Shown: positions 37,865 to 45,516 of the stretch, in pieces | Numbering within the stretch: the first letter of the stretch is position 1 | Layout: each line of letters begins with the position of its first letter | Assembly (NCBI GenBank): GCA_964361645.1 | Contig: CAYIBK010000006.1 | Coordinates: forward strand, 1-52,712 | DNA length: 52,712 bases | Direction: 5' to 3' | DNA from: 2-01-FULL-39-33 sp964361645 | GTDB lineage: Bacteria; Patescibacteriota; Patescibacteriia; 2-01-FULL-39-33 | Notes under the pieces: model-generated | The model's database searches: none | What the model saw: the letters and a program-made list of their open reading frames with translations, nothing else | What the model was told of the DNA's origin: nothing | Position numbers and translations under genes: made by a program

Positions 37865-38911
37865 ATGGGTAGCGATGATATTCTGAAGAAAAGAGTAGAG
37901 GCAATTAATAAAATAGTGGAAATCAGCAAAAATGGCCGTATAAATGTCTTAATCGCCCAGGTTGATCCTGATGCCATTGGCGCGGCTATTGGCTTGTCTT
38001 ACATTATTAGATCTATGGGCGGTAAGGCGGTAATCTGGTATTGCGGTGGTATTGGTCATCCACAAAATCGCAGTATCGTTAATCGCTATGATCTGGTGCG
38101 TGTCATGAAAAAAATTACTGATTATGTGCCTGAAGAAGGGGATATTTTTGCTTTAGTTGATTCTTCGACTATTGATGATAGTCGGTTGGGTGAACTGAAG
38201 GGCAAAATTGATCCGGTTATAGTTATTGATCACCATCGCAGTGGCACGGCGGAATCATCTGGTAAAATGATTTGGGTTGAAGACATGGGTTCTACCTGCA
38301 CCATGATTATTGAATTGATTAATGCTATGGATTTGGAAATACCCGATAATCTTGAATATATCCCAATGCTTTTGGCTATGGGTATCTATACGGATACCAA
38401 GTCGCTCATCAATATAAATGATCGCGATCTTGCCGCTTACAATGCTATTAGTCGTCAAGTATCTCCCCAGGAATTTGGCGATTTGGTAAGCTACCCTCTG
38501 CCGGAAACTTTTTTTAGAAATCTTCAAGCTTCTTTAGCTAATATTGTGGTCAGTGGATCACGATTAGTAACTAATGTTGGTATTCTAACTTCCAGGCAGG
38601 CCGATGATTTGTCTACTATAGCTGATATGCTGATTCGCTGGGATGGCATCAGTTTGGTAGTTGTTTGGGGAGTATTAGGCAATAAAATCAGGTTTAGTGC
38701 TCGAAATGATGATATTAGCACTCCACTTGATGATTTGCTCAAAGAATGTTTTGGAGACAAATCTGGCGCCAAGCTTACTCCTGATGGACAAGGCGAGGGC
38801 GGCGGGTTATTGGATTTGAATCTGGGGTTCTTACAGGGCGATGATGTTCGTACAGAAGTTATCGCTTTGATCAAAAAACGCATGGAAACATTGATTTTCG
38901 GGTCTAAATAG
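37865..38911 (+). CDS. DHH-family phosphoesterase (NrnA/RecJ-like)
   Basis: 348 residues. DHH domain with AQVDPDAIGAAIGL (motif I), FALVDSSTIDDSRLG (motif II), VIVIDHHRSG (motif III, the DHH itself) and MGIYTDTKSL (motif IV). The C-terminal DHHA1 part has KIRFSARNDDIS and GQGEGGGLLDLNLG in the GGG position. NrnA-like proteins degrade short oligoribonucleotides or convert pAp to AMP using Mn2+. AGAGGGGA ribosome-binding site, own promoter and terminator. Confidence 0.87.
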   Translation: MGSDDILKKRVEAINKIVEISKNGRINVLIAQVDPDAIGAAIGLSYIIRSMGGKAVIWYCGGIGHPQNRSIVNRYDLVRVMKKITDYVPEEGDIFALVDSSTIDDSRLGELKGKIDPVIVIDHHRSGTAESSGKMIWVEDMGSTCTMIIELINAMDLEIPDNLEYIPMLLAMGIYTDTKSLININDRDLAAYNAISRQVSPQEFGDLVSYPLPETFFRNLQASLANIVVSGSRLVTNVGILTSRQADDLSTIADMLIRWDGISLVVVWGVLGNKIRFSARNDDISTPLDDLLKECFGDKSGAKLTPDGQGEGGGLLDLNLGFLQGDDVRTEVIALIKKRMETLIFGSK

Positions 38912-38919
38912 TTTTACAC

Positions 38920-38945
38920 AAAGGCAGAAACTCTGCCTTTTTTAT
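38920..38945 (+). terminator. Terminator after the DHH gene
   Basis: AAAGGCAGA/TCTGCCTTT stem followed by a T-run. Confidence 0.85.
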
Positions 38946-38951
38946 TTTATC

Positions 38952-38979
38952 TTGACAAAATTATCCTATTTGCTATAAT
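38952..38979 (+). promoter_or_regulatory. Promoter of rplJ-rplL
   Basis: TTGACA (38952-38957), 16-bp spacer ending in GC, TATAAT (38974-38979). Confidence 0.8.
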
Positions 38980-39000
38980 GGTTTTAACAACATAATTTAT

Positions 39001-39096
39001 CCGCAGACAGTGGGCATAAAAATAAGACCTGCCGAGGAAATAAAGCTAATTTTAGCTAATTCTAATTGGTCTGCTGGTAAAAGCAGATTTTTTTGT
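39001..39096 (+). promoter_or_regulatory. Ribosomal protein L10 leader RNA with attenuator
   Basis: CCGCAGACAGTGGG (39001) and CCTGCCGAGG (39028) are the hallmark strands of the bacterial L10 leader, which the L10-L12 complex binds to repress its own operon. A terminator-like hairpin TCTGCT/AGCAGA followed by seven T (39070-39094) lies directly downstream and just before rplJ, fitting control by premature termination. Confidence 0.82.
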
Positions 39097-39119
39097 TAAT
39101 TAATAATTTTTATAAAAAT

Positions 39120-39656
39120 ATGCCTAAAACAAAGGCCCAAAAAAAAGATATCTTAATTGATCTGAAGAAAAAGTTAGATGAAATGAAATCAGCTGTTTTT
39201 GTTAATTTCTCTGGTATCCCAGTAAAGGAAATCAATGATTTAAGAAATAGCTGCAAGGATGAAAAAATTGATTATGTGGTGGCCAAAAAAACATTATTAA
39301 AAAAGATACTTTCAGATAAAGGGTTTGTTGATATTGGTGACGATTATTTCAATGGCGAAGTAGCTACAGTAATAAGTTTTGAAGATGAGGTGGCGCCAGC
39401 TAAATTAATTAGTGCTTTTTCTAAGGAACATGAAAAAATGAAGATTTTAGGCGGTGTGCTGGAAGGATTACTAATTGATGCCAGCAAGGTTAAGGCTCTA
39501 GCCAAACTTCCATCTAAGCAGGAATTGTTAGCTAAGGCAGTTGGTTCTATCGCGGCTCCGTTATCAGGATTTGTTAACGTGCTGGCTGGAAATCTTAGAA
39601 ATTTCGTTTACACGCTTAATGCTATTGGTGAGAAGAAATCACAAAATAATAATTAA
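39120..39656 (+). CDS. rplJ: Large ribosomal subunit protein uL10
   Basis: 178 residues from ATG 39120 (MPKTKAQKKDIL); the frame from 39093 starts inside the attenuator T-run. L10 forms the base of the ribosomal stalk and carries L7/L12 dimers. SAVFVNFSGIPVKEINDLR and VVAKKTLLKKIL are the conserved N-domain, and the C-terminal helix that binds L12 is around residues 130-170. It is regulated by the leader at 39001-39096. Confidence 0.95.
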   Translation: MPKTKAQKKDILIDLKKKLDEMKSAVFVNFSGIPVKEINDLRNSCKDEKIDYVVAKKTLLKKILSDKGFVDIGDDYFNGEVATVISFEDEVAPAKLISAFSKEHEKMKILGGVLEGLLIDASKVKALAKLPSKQELLAKAVGSIAAPLSGFVNVLAGNLRNFVYTLNAIGEKKSQNNN

Positions 39657-39696
39657 AAATTAATTAAATAATATAAATAATAATTCATTTAAAATT

Positions 39697-40095
39697 ATGT
39701 CAGAAGAAAAAAAAGAAGTTATAGTGCCAGAAAAGTTCAAGTCATTGGTTGAGCAGATTGAAAAGCTTAGCGTTATTGACTTAGCTGAATTAGTTAAGGT
39801 GTTAGAAGAAAAATTCGGTGTTTCTGCAGTTGCTCCAGTGGCTGTTTCAGCTGCTCCAGTGGCTGCCGAAGCTGTTGAGGAAAAAGACAGTTTTGATGTC
39901 GAATTAACTTCAACCGGCGCTAATAAGATTGGCGTGATTAAAGCTGTTAGAGCTGTTACCGAACTTGGCCTTAAAGAAGCCAAAGATTTGGTTGATGGAG
40001 CTCCTAAAGTTGTTAGAGAAAATGTTAAAAAAGGAGAAGCAGAAAATATCAAGAAAACACTTGAGGAAGCTGGTGCCACAGTCACTTTGAAATAA
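39697..40095 (+). CDS. rplL: Large ribosomal subunit protein bL12
   Basis: 132 residues. N-terminal dimerisation helices (FKSLVEQIEKLSVIDLAELVKVLEEKFGV, seen as LSVIDLAELVKVLE), an Ala/Val/Pro hinge (APVAVSAAPVAAEA), and the C-terminal factor-binding domain with NKIGVIKAVRAVTELGLKEAKDLVDGAP (seen as IKAVRAVTELGLKEAK). It recruits translation GTPases. Co-transcribed with rplJ, followed by a strong terminator. The long antisense frame over it is a shadow. Confidence 0.97.
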   Translation: MSEEKKEVIVPEKFKSLVEQIEKLSVIDLAELVKVLEEKFGVSAVAPVAVSAAPVAAEAVEEKDSFDVELTSTGANKIGVIKAVRAVTELGLKEAKDLVDGAPKVVRENVKKGEAENIKKTLEEAGATVTLK

Positions 40096-40113
40096 GAATC
40101 ACATCATAAGCAA

Positions 40114-40147
40114 AAAACCTCTGGACTTGTCCAAGAGGTTTTTGTTT
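40114..40147 (+). terminator. Terminator of rplJL
   Basis: AACCTCT-tGGAC/GTCC-a-AGAGGTT stem flanked by A-run and T-run, so bidirectional; it also ends the convergent minus-strand genes. Confidence 0.85.
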
Positions 40148-40156
40148 TTTAATATT

Positions 40157-40396
40157 TTACTTCTTTTTTTCTCTTGCTTCTACTATCATTTTAAAATGCT
40201 CATCTGGCAAGTTGTTAATTTCAAATACTTCACTGCCCCGGCCTTCGTTTAAAGCTTTAGCTATAGCAAAATCTCTTGCTGCTTGGATTTTTAATTTTAA
40301 ATCCATACCATAGGGCCTTTGGCTTTTGGTAAATTTTTCTTCTGATCTATTTGTAAACATGGGCTTTTCTAATCCCTCTTGATTTTTTAATCCCAT
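40157..40396 (-). CDS. Small basic hypothetical protein downstream of the PP2C-like gene
   Basis: 79 residues from ATG 40396; a TTG start at 40426 would overlap the upstream gene by 17 bp. The protein is helical and charged (MDLKLKIQAARDFAIAKALNE) without signal or membrane segment. There is no ribosome-binding site, and coupling to the upstream stop is likely. No family recognised. It ends close to the bidirectional terminator 40114-40147. Confidence 0.55.
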   Translation of the reverse strand: MGLKNQEGLEKPMFTNRSEEKFTKSQRPYGMDLKLKIQAARDFAIAKALNEGRGSEVFEINNLPDEHFKMIVEAREKKK

Positions 40397-40409
40397 ATAG
40401 CTTAATATT

Positions 40410-42743
40410 TTAGTTATTAATATCAATCAAATATATTTTTTTGTCAGCTAGTAGATAGATCTTTTTTTCCCTACTCTCTACAATCATTGATTTTATATCA
40501 CTGAATTCTTTAGAAGAATATTGTATTTTAATATTGCCACTGCTTTTATCAAAAACCACCAAACGCTGATTATTTTGATCCAGCACATAAAGATAACTTG
40601 AATCGCCATCGGTAAATATTTGCTTGGGTGATGAAATAATGGGAGTAGTGGTTGAAAAATTAGAACTACTTATCTTGCCATTAAGAAAATATTTTATCTC
40701 GCCGCCATTATTGATAACATATATGCCACCGTCAATAGTAAAAGCCACCGAATCTTTCAAATCAGTGCCGTCTTTTACCCAGCCACTGCCCGAATTATAG
40801 CCGGTTTCCACCACAAAGTGTTTGAATATTTGTCCCTTATCTGATTTTAGAGTATAAAGTTTACCACCATAAATATTTAGATCGGTAATTTTATTATCAC
40901 TAGTTAAATTATTTTCAGCCGAATTGGTTTCAAAATTATATTTATAAATTTCATTATCGCCGTTTAAGATAATAATATTATTTTCATCTAAAGCCGATAT
41001 TTTTCTGACATTATTGAAATTGCCAGAAAGCTGTCTAGCAATAGTTTGTTTTTTATCCAAATCGATTTTATAAATATTCTGATTTTGATTATCAAAAGCA
41101 AAAATATAATTTCCAGCCTTGGATATGGCCGATATCGCTGCTGATTGATTTTGGTTTGACAAATCCGATATAGTATTGGGATTGTCAATGTATGATATTT
41201 TTTGCAGTGATTTAATTAATTCATCTATTCTTTTTTGTAATGTTTCTTTTATCGCAGCATACTTTCTGCTATTTGGTATCTCACTCATTAAGCCGATGGC
41301 TGTTTCCAGGGATTGTTTTGATCCCACCTCATCATTAAAAATATTTTTAGCCTCACCAGTATTTAAATTATCTTCTATTTGCTTTATTAAATTAGAGGCA
41401 TTGGTTTTTTCTGAGGTATTTTTAACTTGTCCTTGCCAAACCATGCTTTGAGAAAAAAAGAAGACTAAGATTAAGATGACGATCAAAAGAATTTGTTGTA
41501 ACCCATTCAAACTAACAAATTTAGAAATTAGTTTATTTAATAAATCACTAATAGCAGTGTTTAATTTTTTTCTTTTTTGAGGACGGCTGTGATCACTTTC
41601 TTTTTTTATTTCACTCTCTTTTATTTCTAGGTAATCTTCAATCATCGGTGTCTCATTGTCCGTTGCTAACTCTTTAATTGGTTCAACTGTTTTAACAGCT
41701 TTATTTTTTGCCATAGAGGCCAAAATTACTTTTGTCAATTGAGGTATTTTTCTCTTAAGGTAGTAGAAACAAATTTTTATTATTTTAAACAATTCAACGG
41801 CGCCAATTTTAATGTACTTCCAGATGAAATTAGTTAAAACTTTTAAACTCCAAATAAAAATAATTAAAGCTTTTTTCCAATTCGAAGTCATGGACGGGGT
41901 TAAATATTTTTCCGTGTTTTCTTGCGTTGAAATTAATTTATTAATAGAGGTTTGGGACGGCACTCTATGTTTCTCTTTTATATCATCATTAGAATAAGAT
42001 TCTTGATTAATATTTAAGAACTCTTCTTTTCTTTCGTCTTCTTTGAATATCGGTTCTATGGCAATAGCATAAAAATTATTATTTTGATTTTCTTTTTGCA
42101 ATATTGATTCAATTTCTTTTAGGGCCGAAACAGGGGAGTCCTCGGTGATTATTTCCATTAACTCATTTTGGGAGATATATTCCAAAATTGTGTCGTTACA
42201 AAAGAATAAGTTATCTTTTTCTGTAATCAGGCCACTTACAATATTGGAAAACATTTTCTCTCTATTTATTTTAGCGGTTTTTTCGCCGGTTTGCGAAAAT
42301 ATATCAACAATAAGGTAATCGTATTTTTTCTTGCGATGGAATAGTAGAGCATTATTTTGTCCAATTTGACTAAGATAGATTTTATCGCGGCTTATTAAGC
42401 CAACTAAGGCATTTATATTTTTCAATTCTATTTCAATTACTGATTCATTGAGAGCTTTAATAATGCGGCGATTAGCTCTTTGCAGACACTCTTCAAATCT
42501 TTTTTCTACTCCACCCTCGGTTTCAAATGGAGGCAGATAATATTCAGTTTCTAAATCATTAACTATTTCAAAAAACTTATCGACAAATTCTTCTGGTTGT
42601 CCAAATAATTCGATAATGCCTATTATGGTACCCAATTTATTTTTCAATTCTGATTTTGGTTTGGCCACAAAAGCATCACCAACAGCCGAATCTGTTCCGC
42701 TGTCCATGGTTAATTTACTGATTGAAGTTAAGAGTTGACTCAT
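40410..42743 (-). CDS. Membrane protein: PP2C-like domain, one helix, beta-propeller-like domain
   Basis: 777 residues in three parts. Residues ~10-230 resemble a degenerate PPM/PP2C phosphatase (AVGDAFVAK; ANRRIIKALNES; NALVGLISRDKIYLSQIGQN; YDYLIVDIFSQTG), lacking the usual DG and GxxDN acidic pairs. So it is probably inactive or a ligand-binding relic. A charged, low-complexity linker holds one hydrophobic segment at ~290-330 and a clear membrane helix near 415 (ILLIVILILVFFFSQSMVW). Residues ~510-777 contain repeated blade-like units (YIFAFDNQNQNIYKIDLD; SSYLYVLDQNNQRLVVFD; KKIYLLADKKIYLIDI), suggesting a propeller outside the membrane. A sensor coupling outside to inside is a plausible inference. 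Confidence 0.65.
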   Translation of the reverse strand: MSQLLTSISKLTMDSGTDSAVGDAFVAKPKSELKNKLGTIIGIIELFGQPEEFVDKFFEIVNDLETEYYLPPFETEGGVEKRFEECLQRANRRIIKALNESVIEIELKNINALVGLISRDKIYLSQIGQNNALLFHRKKKYDYLIVDIFSQTGEKTAKINREKMFSNIVSGLITEKDNLFFCNDTILEYISQNELMEIITEDSPVSALKEIESILQKENQNNNFYAIAIEPIFKEDERKEEFLNINQESYSNDDIKEKHRVPSQTSINKLISTQENTEKYLTPSMTSNWKKALIIFIWSLKVLTNFIWKYIKIGAVELFKIIKICFYYLKRKIPQLTKVILASMAKNKAVKTVEPIKELATDNETPMIEDYLEIKESEIKKESDHSRPQKRKKLNTAISDLLNKLISKFVSLNGLQQILLIVILILVFFFSQSMVWQGQVKNTSEKTNASNLIKQIEDNLNTGEAKNIFNDEVGSKQSLETAIGLMSEIPNSRKYAAIKETLQKRIDELIKSLQKISYIDNPNTISDLSNQNQSAAISAISKAGNYIFAFDNQNQNIYKIDLDKKQTIARQLSGNFNNVRKISALDENNIIILNGDNEIYKYNFETNSAENNLTSDNKITDLNIYGGKLYTLKSDKGQIFKHFVVETGYNSGSGWVKDGTDLKDSVAFTIDGGIYVINNGGEIKYFLNGKISSSNFSTTTPIISSPKQIFTDGDSSYLYVLDQNNQRLVVFDKSSGNIKIQYSSKEFSDIKSMIVESREKKIYLLADKKIYLIDINN

Positions 42744-42908
42744 CTGTTATAGTTTAGTTGAAATATTTTGGCACTTGATACTTTAGCATTAAATATTATA
42801 CAATATTTACTAGTAAGAAGTCCAATAATGGGGATTGGCTAAAACTGCCAATTTTTAGTTTTTTAGTTACCATTTGATGCTTAAGTGATTAATTAATTAT
42901 TCTTGGTT

Positions 42909-43523
42909 ATGATTGAACAACTTTTTGGTTCAAAGACGAGGGTTATGCTACTAAGGTTGTTTTTAAACAATCCCGAGAAGTTTTACTATGTCCGGGAATT
43001 AACTAGGAATCTCAATACTCACTTAAATTCAATCAGGCGCGAGTTGGACAATCTCCAGAAAATAGGGATTATTAAATTTTATACCAAGACAGATTTAGAG
43101 CGCGAAATAGAAAAAAAAATAAAGGATAATAAAAAATACTATAAGTTGAATAATGATTTTATGTTTATTTCGGAGCTTACTTCACTTTTAAATAAAGCTC
43201 ACATCGTTTTAGATAAGACCTTAGTTAAACGAGTAGAAAATTTAGGTGAAGTAAAATTTTTCCTTCTCTCAGGAATTTTTGTTGGCTGGGTGGGAGCACC
43301 CGTTGATATCTTGGCGGTGGGCACCATTAATCGTAATAAATTAAAGAATTTGGTTAGTAATTTTGAAAAAGAATTGGGTAAATCAATTAATTATACAATT
43401 ATGACCAAATCAGAATTTCAATATCGTTATAACATAACAGATCGATTTCTCTATGATTTACTAGGGGGTAAGAATATGATTTTAGTTGACTCTATACTTT
43501 ATAAGCTTAAGAAATCCAATTAA
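42909..43523 (+). CDS. Winged-helix regulator with nucleotidyltransferase-like C-terminus
   Basis: 204 residues from ATG 42909 (42903 is a TTG). The N-terminus is a winged HTH (SKTRVMLLRLFLNNPEKFYYVRELTR, then LNSIRRELDNLQKIGIIKF; ArsR/MarR-like). After a helix, residues ~115-200 (LLSGIFVGWVGAPVDILAVGTINRNKL, KSINYTIMTKSEFQYR) follow the pattern of minimal nucleotidyltransferase domains but without an intact GSxxxGxxxxxSDxD motif. Likely a DNA-binding regulator whose second domain is non-catalytic. It may control the divergent PP2C-like gene or the following tsaB (context only). Confidence 0.65.
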   Translation: MIEQLFGSKTRVMLLRLFLNNPEKFYYVRELTRNLNTHLNSIRRELDNLQKIGIIKFYTKTDLEREIEKKIKDNKKYYKLNNDFMFISELTSLLNKAHIVLDKTLVKRVENLGEVKFFLLSGIFVGWVGAPVDILAVGTINRNKLKNLVSNFEKELGKSINYTIMTKSEFQYRYNITDRFLYDLLGGKNMILVDSILYKLKKSN

Positions 43524-43613
43524 ATAGTTTCTATTTATAAATATAGATATAAATAAAAATAATATAAATATTAATAGTTTGTAAATTTTAACATTAATTT
43601 AGTGTGGTAAAAT

Positions 43614-44048
43614 ATGTTTTTAATTATCAATACAGCTATGGGCAAATCATTAGAAGTTATTTTGGCTAAAAATAATGATGATTTTAATATTAAGGAAATT
43701 GAAGGTGAATACAAACAAGCCGAGAATCTCTTGCCTCTGATTGGTGAAAGTTTAAATAATTGGCAAAAGAAAATATCTGATATTACTGGTATTGCTGTAG
43801 TGACTGGGCCAGGTGGTTTTACTGCCCTACGCATCGGCGTAGTTACAGCCAATGTTTTAGCTTATGCTCTTGATATCCCAGTAATTGGCTTAACTCTGAA
43901 TGAGTTTAAGAATAATCGGCAATTAGTGGCTCAAGCTATAAATAAATTGAAAAATGCCAAATCAGGTGGTGTGGTTGTGCCAGAATATGGTAGAGAGCCC
44001 AATATAACTGTTTCACCAAAACATCAAAACATAAAAACAAGAAGGTAA
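43614..44048 (+). CDS. tsaB: TsaB-like protein, short form
   Basis: 144 residues against ~200-230 usual. The N-terminal ASKHA subdomain is intact: MFLIINTAMGKSLEVIL, GEYKQAENLLPLIGESL and VVTGPGGFTALRIGVVTANVLA. The ending VVPEYGREPNIT matches the normal TsaB C-terminus (P-x-Y-x-R). Most of the middle subdomain appears deleted. TsaB partners TsaD and TsaE to make the t6A modification of tRNA. Whether this short version still works is open. It starts 10 bp downstream of a TAAAAT-like element, so the mRNA leader is very short. Confidence 0.8.
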   Translation: MFLIINTAMGKSLEVILAKNNDDFNIKEIEGEYKQAENLLPLIGESLNNWQKKISDITGIAVVTGPGGFTALRIGVVTANVLAYALDIPVIGLTLNEFKNNRQLVAQAINKLKNAKSGGVVVPEYGREPNITVSPKHQNIKTRR

Positions 44049-44079
44049 TTAATTGGGGATAAGTTTATTTGCTTTTGAT

Positions 44080-44096
44080 GGGGGGGGTGATAAAAT
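44080..44096 (+). promoter_or_regulatory. Promoter with G8 homopolymer spacer upstream of the 44139 gene
   Basis: Eight consecutive G (44080-44087) lie between a weak -35 (TTTGCT, 44068-44073) and TAAAAT (44091-44096), with 17-bp spacing as assembled. A G-run this long is out of place in such an A+T-rich genome. Confidence 0.4.
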
Positions 44097-44138
44097 TAAG
44101 GTATATTTGAATATTTAATTATCTAAAATAATACAAAC

Positions 44139-44630
44139 ATGATGACGAAAACAAAAACCAAAACCAAGGCTTATCTTGGCATTACTATGGGCGTAGTTTT
44201 GGTGATCGGTAGCGCTATTTTTGGTTCCATGGCTTTAAATGCTATATCAGCTTTAAGTTTAAGCACTAGTAACAATAACCAATGGGTATATCTTTATGGT
44301 CCAGGAAAAGCCACTCAGAGTGATTTTAATAATTTAACAAATTATGTAAAAACAGGGGCGGATATAAAAGTGCAGGATGGGCAAAGTGTAAATTTATGTT
44401 ATAGAGTTGCCGTTCTAAATGATGATATTTTTTGCGGAACTCTTAGCTCAAACGGTATTCAAGAGAGTGATGGGTACGGAGAATTTTCTAGTCAGTTTTT
44501 GGCTTTAAAAAGTAAACTTGGTTTTTCTATTAATACTGTAGATTATATTAGGCATTTCTCAGATGGTAAACTGCAAACAAGGACTGACTCAAAGGATTCC
44601 AACTTTAGTAAATGGTATGGCAGAAAATAA
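44139..44630 (+). CDS. Predicted surface-anchored protein
   Basis: 163 residues. Basic Thr/Lys-repeat start, then a membrane helix (ITMGVVLVIGSAIFGSMAL), then a ~120-residue extracellular domain starting NNNQWVYLYGPGKATQSDF. The domain contains two Cys (NLCYRVAV and DIFCGTL) that could form a disulfide. No known family. It stands alone, with a terminator at 44705-44730. Its promoter may contain a G8 tract, suggesting variable expression. Confidence 0.65.
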   Translation: MMTKTKTKTKAYLGITMGVVLVIGSAIFGSMALNAISALSLSTSNNNQWVYLYGPGKATQSDFNNLTNYVKTGADIKVQDGQSVNLCYRVAVLNDDIFCGTLSSNGIQESDGYGEFSSQFLALKSKLGFSINTVDYIRHFSDGKLQTRTDSKDSNFSKWYGRK

Positions 44631-44704
44631 ATAACATATAATGCAAAACGCAAAACTTATAACGTGTAACGCATAATAATTTATATAATTTATCTAAAAT
44701 AACT

Positions 44705-44734
44705 AGAGATGTAATTTTTATTACATCTCTTTTT
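44705..44734 (+). terminator. Terminator of the 44139 gene
   Basis: AGAGATGTAAT/ATTACATCTCT stem followed by TTTT. Confidence 0.8.
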
Positions 44735-44786
44735 AATTTTGAGATATATTATGAGTTATAAGTTATGAGTTATATGTTATACAAAC

Positions 44787-44839
44787 TGTGGATAAGTTGT
44801 AACTAACTAGAGACAAACAATCATTTAAAATTATCCACA
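44787..44839. promoter_or_regulatory. Pair of perfect DnaA-box sequences
   Basis: TGTGGATAA at 44787-44795 and TTATCCACA at 44831-44839, opposite orientation, 35 bp apart, in A+T-rich DNA. They could be DnaA control sites for the division operon or part of an origin; only two are seen. Confidence 0.45.
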
Positions 44840-44921
44840 CTTCATTCGTATTTGCCAAATTTTTTATAAAAATGCTTTAAAATAAAGTATTTTAAGGTAT
44901 TTATGGGTGGTGAGTGAAGTG

Positions 44922-44950
44922 TTGACCAATGACACTTAGTGGGTTATAAT
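44922..44950 (+). promoter_or_regulatory. Promoter of the mraZ operon
   Basis: TTGACC (44922-44927), 17-bp spacer, TATAAT (44945-44950). Confidence 0.75.
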
Positions 44951-44969
44951 GAACTCATATGGATAAAAG

Positions 44970-44984
44970 TGGGGAAAAGTGGGG
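44970..44984 (+). promoter_or_regulatory. MraZ operator repeats
   Basis: TGGGG at 44970-44974 and again at 44980-44984, with a 5-bp spacer. This is the TGGGN-N5-TGGGN pattern bound by MraZ in other bacteria. A third TGGGT lies at 44940. The location just downstream of the -10 box fits autorepression. Confidence 0.7.
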
Positions 44985-45083
44985 AAAACTCTTAGTTAAT
45001 AATGATCAGATTTTATTAAATGGAGTAAACTTTTCCAAGTAATTAATTAAAACTTCCATGCTTGTCGCGCTTAATACATCATC

Positions 45084-45515
45084 ATGTTTGTTGGTCAATA
45101 CTCACACAACATCGATTCAAAGGGAAGAATGGCTATTCCAGCCAAGTTTCGCCATGAATTAAAAAAAGCCGTAGTTACCAAGGGATTGGATAGCTGCCTT
45201 TTTTTATACACCAAGGGGGAGTGGGATAAGATTGCTCAAGATATCGCTACCAGGACTTTTACTAAATCAAATAATAGGTTACTGGCTAGACAAATGTTGG
45301 CTGGAGCGATGGAAGTGGAGATTGACAAGCAAGGTAGGATAATAATACCCGAATATCAAAGAAGATTTGCCGGGTTGAATAAAAATGTGATTGTGGCTGG
45401 ACTTTATAATCGATTGGAAATATGGGATGAAAATAAATGGAATAAGAATATTCAATATACCGAAAGCAATGCTAATGATATAGCTGAAGCCCTAGAAGGC
45501 ATAGCCGAAAAATAA
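45084..45515 (+). CDS. mraZ: Transcriptional regulator MraZ
   Basis: 143 residues with two SpoVT/AbrB-like repeats: N-terminal GQYSHNIDSKGRMAIPAKFR and C-terminal VEIDKQGRIIIPEYQR (the DxKGRxxxP signature twice). It assembles as a ring and binds TGGG repeats to repress the division operon; matching repeats are present at 44970-44984. First gene of mraZ-rsmH-ftsL-ftsI-murF; one base separates it from rsmH. Confidence 0.95.
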   Translation: MFVGQYSHNIDSKGRMAIPAKFRHELKKAVVTKGLDSCLFLYTKGEWDKIAQDIATRTFTKSNNRLLARQMLAGAMEVEIDKQGRIIIPEYQRRFAGLNKNVIVAGLYNRLEIWDENKWNKNIQYTESNANDIAEALEGIAEK

Positions 45516-45516
45516 T

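Larger units (their letters stand above)
44631..44921. other. Intergenic region upstream of mraZ: repeats and DnaA-box-like sites
   Basis: No gene is seen. The stretch has short direct repeats (AACGCATAATA-like and GTTATAAGTTATGAGTTATATGTTAT), a terminator (44705-44730) and two perfect TTATCCACA boxes in opposite orientation. The region is very A+T-rich. Confidence 0.5.

Noticed and set aside
39660..40085. Long minus-strand frame opposite rplL
   Set aside because: It is a codon-shadow of rplL (Ser/Thr/Ala-rich product) without start signals.
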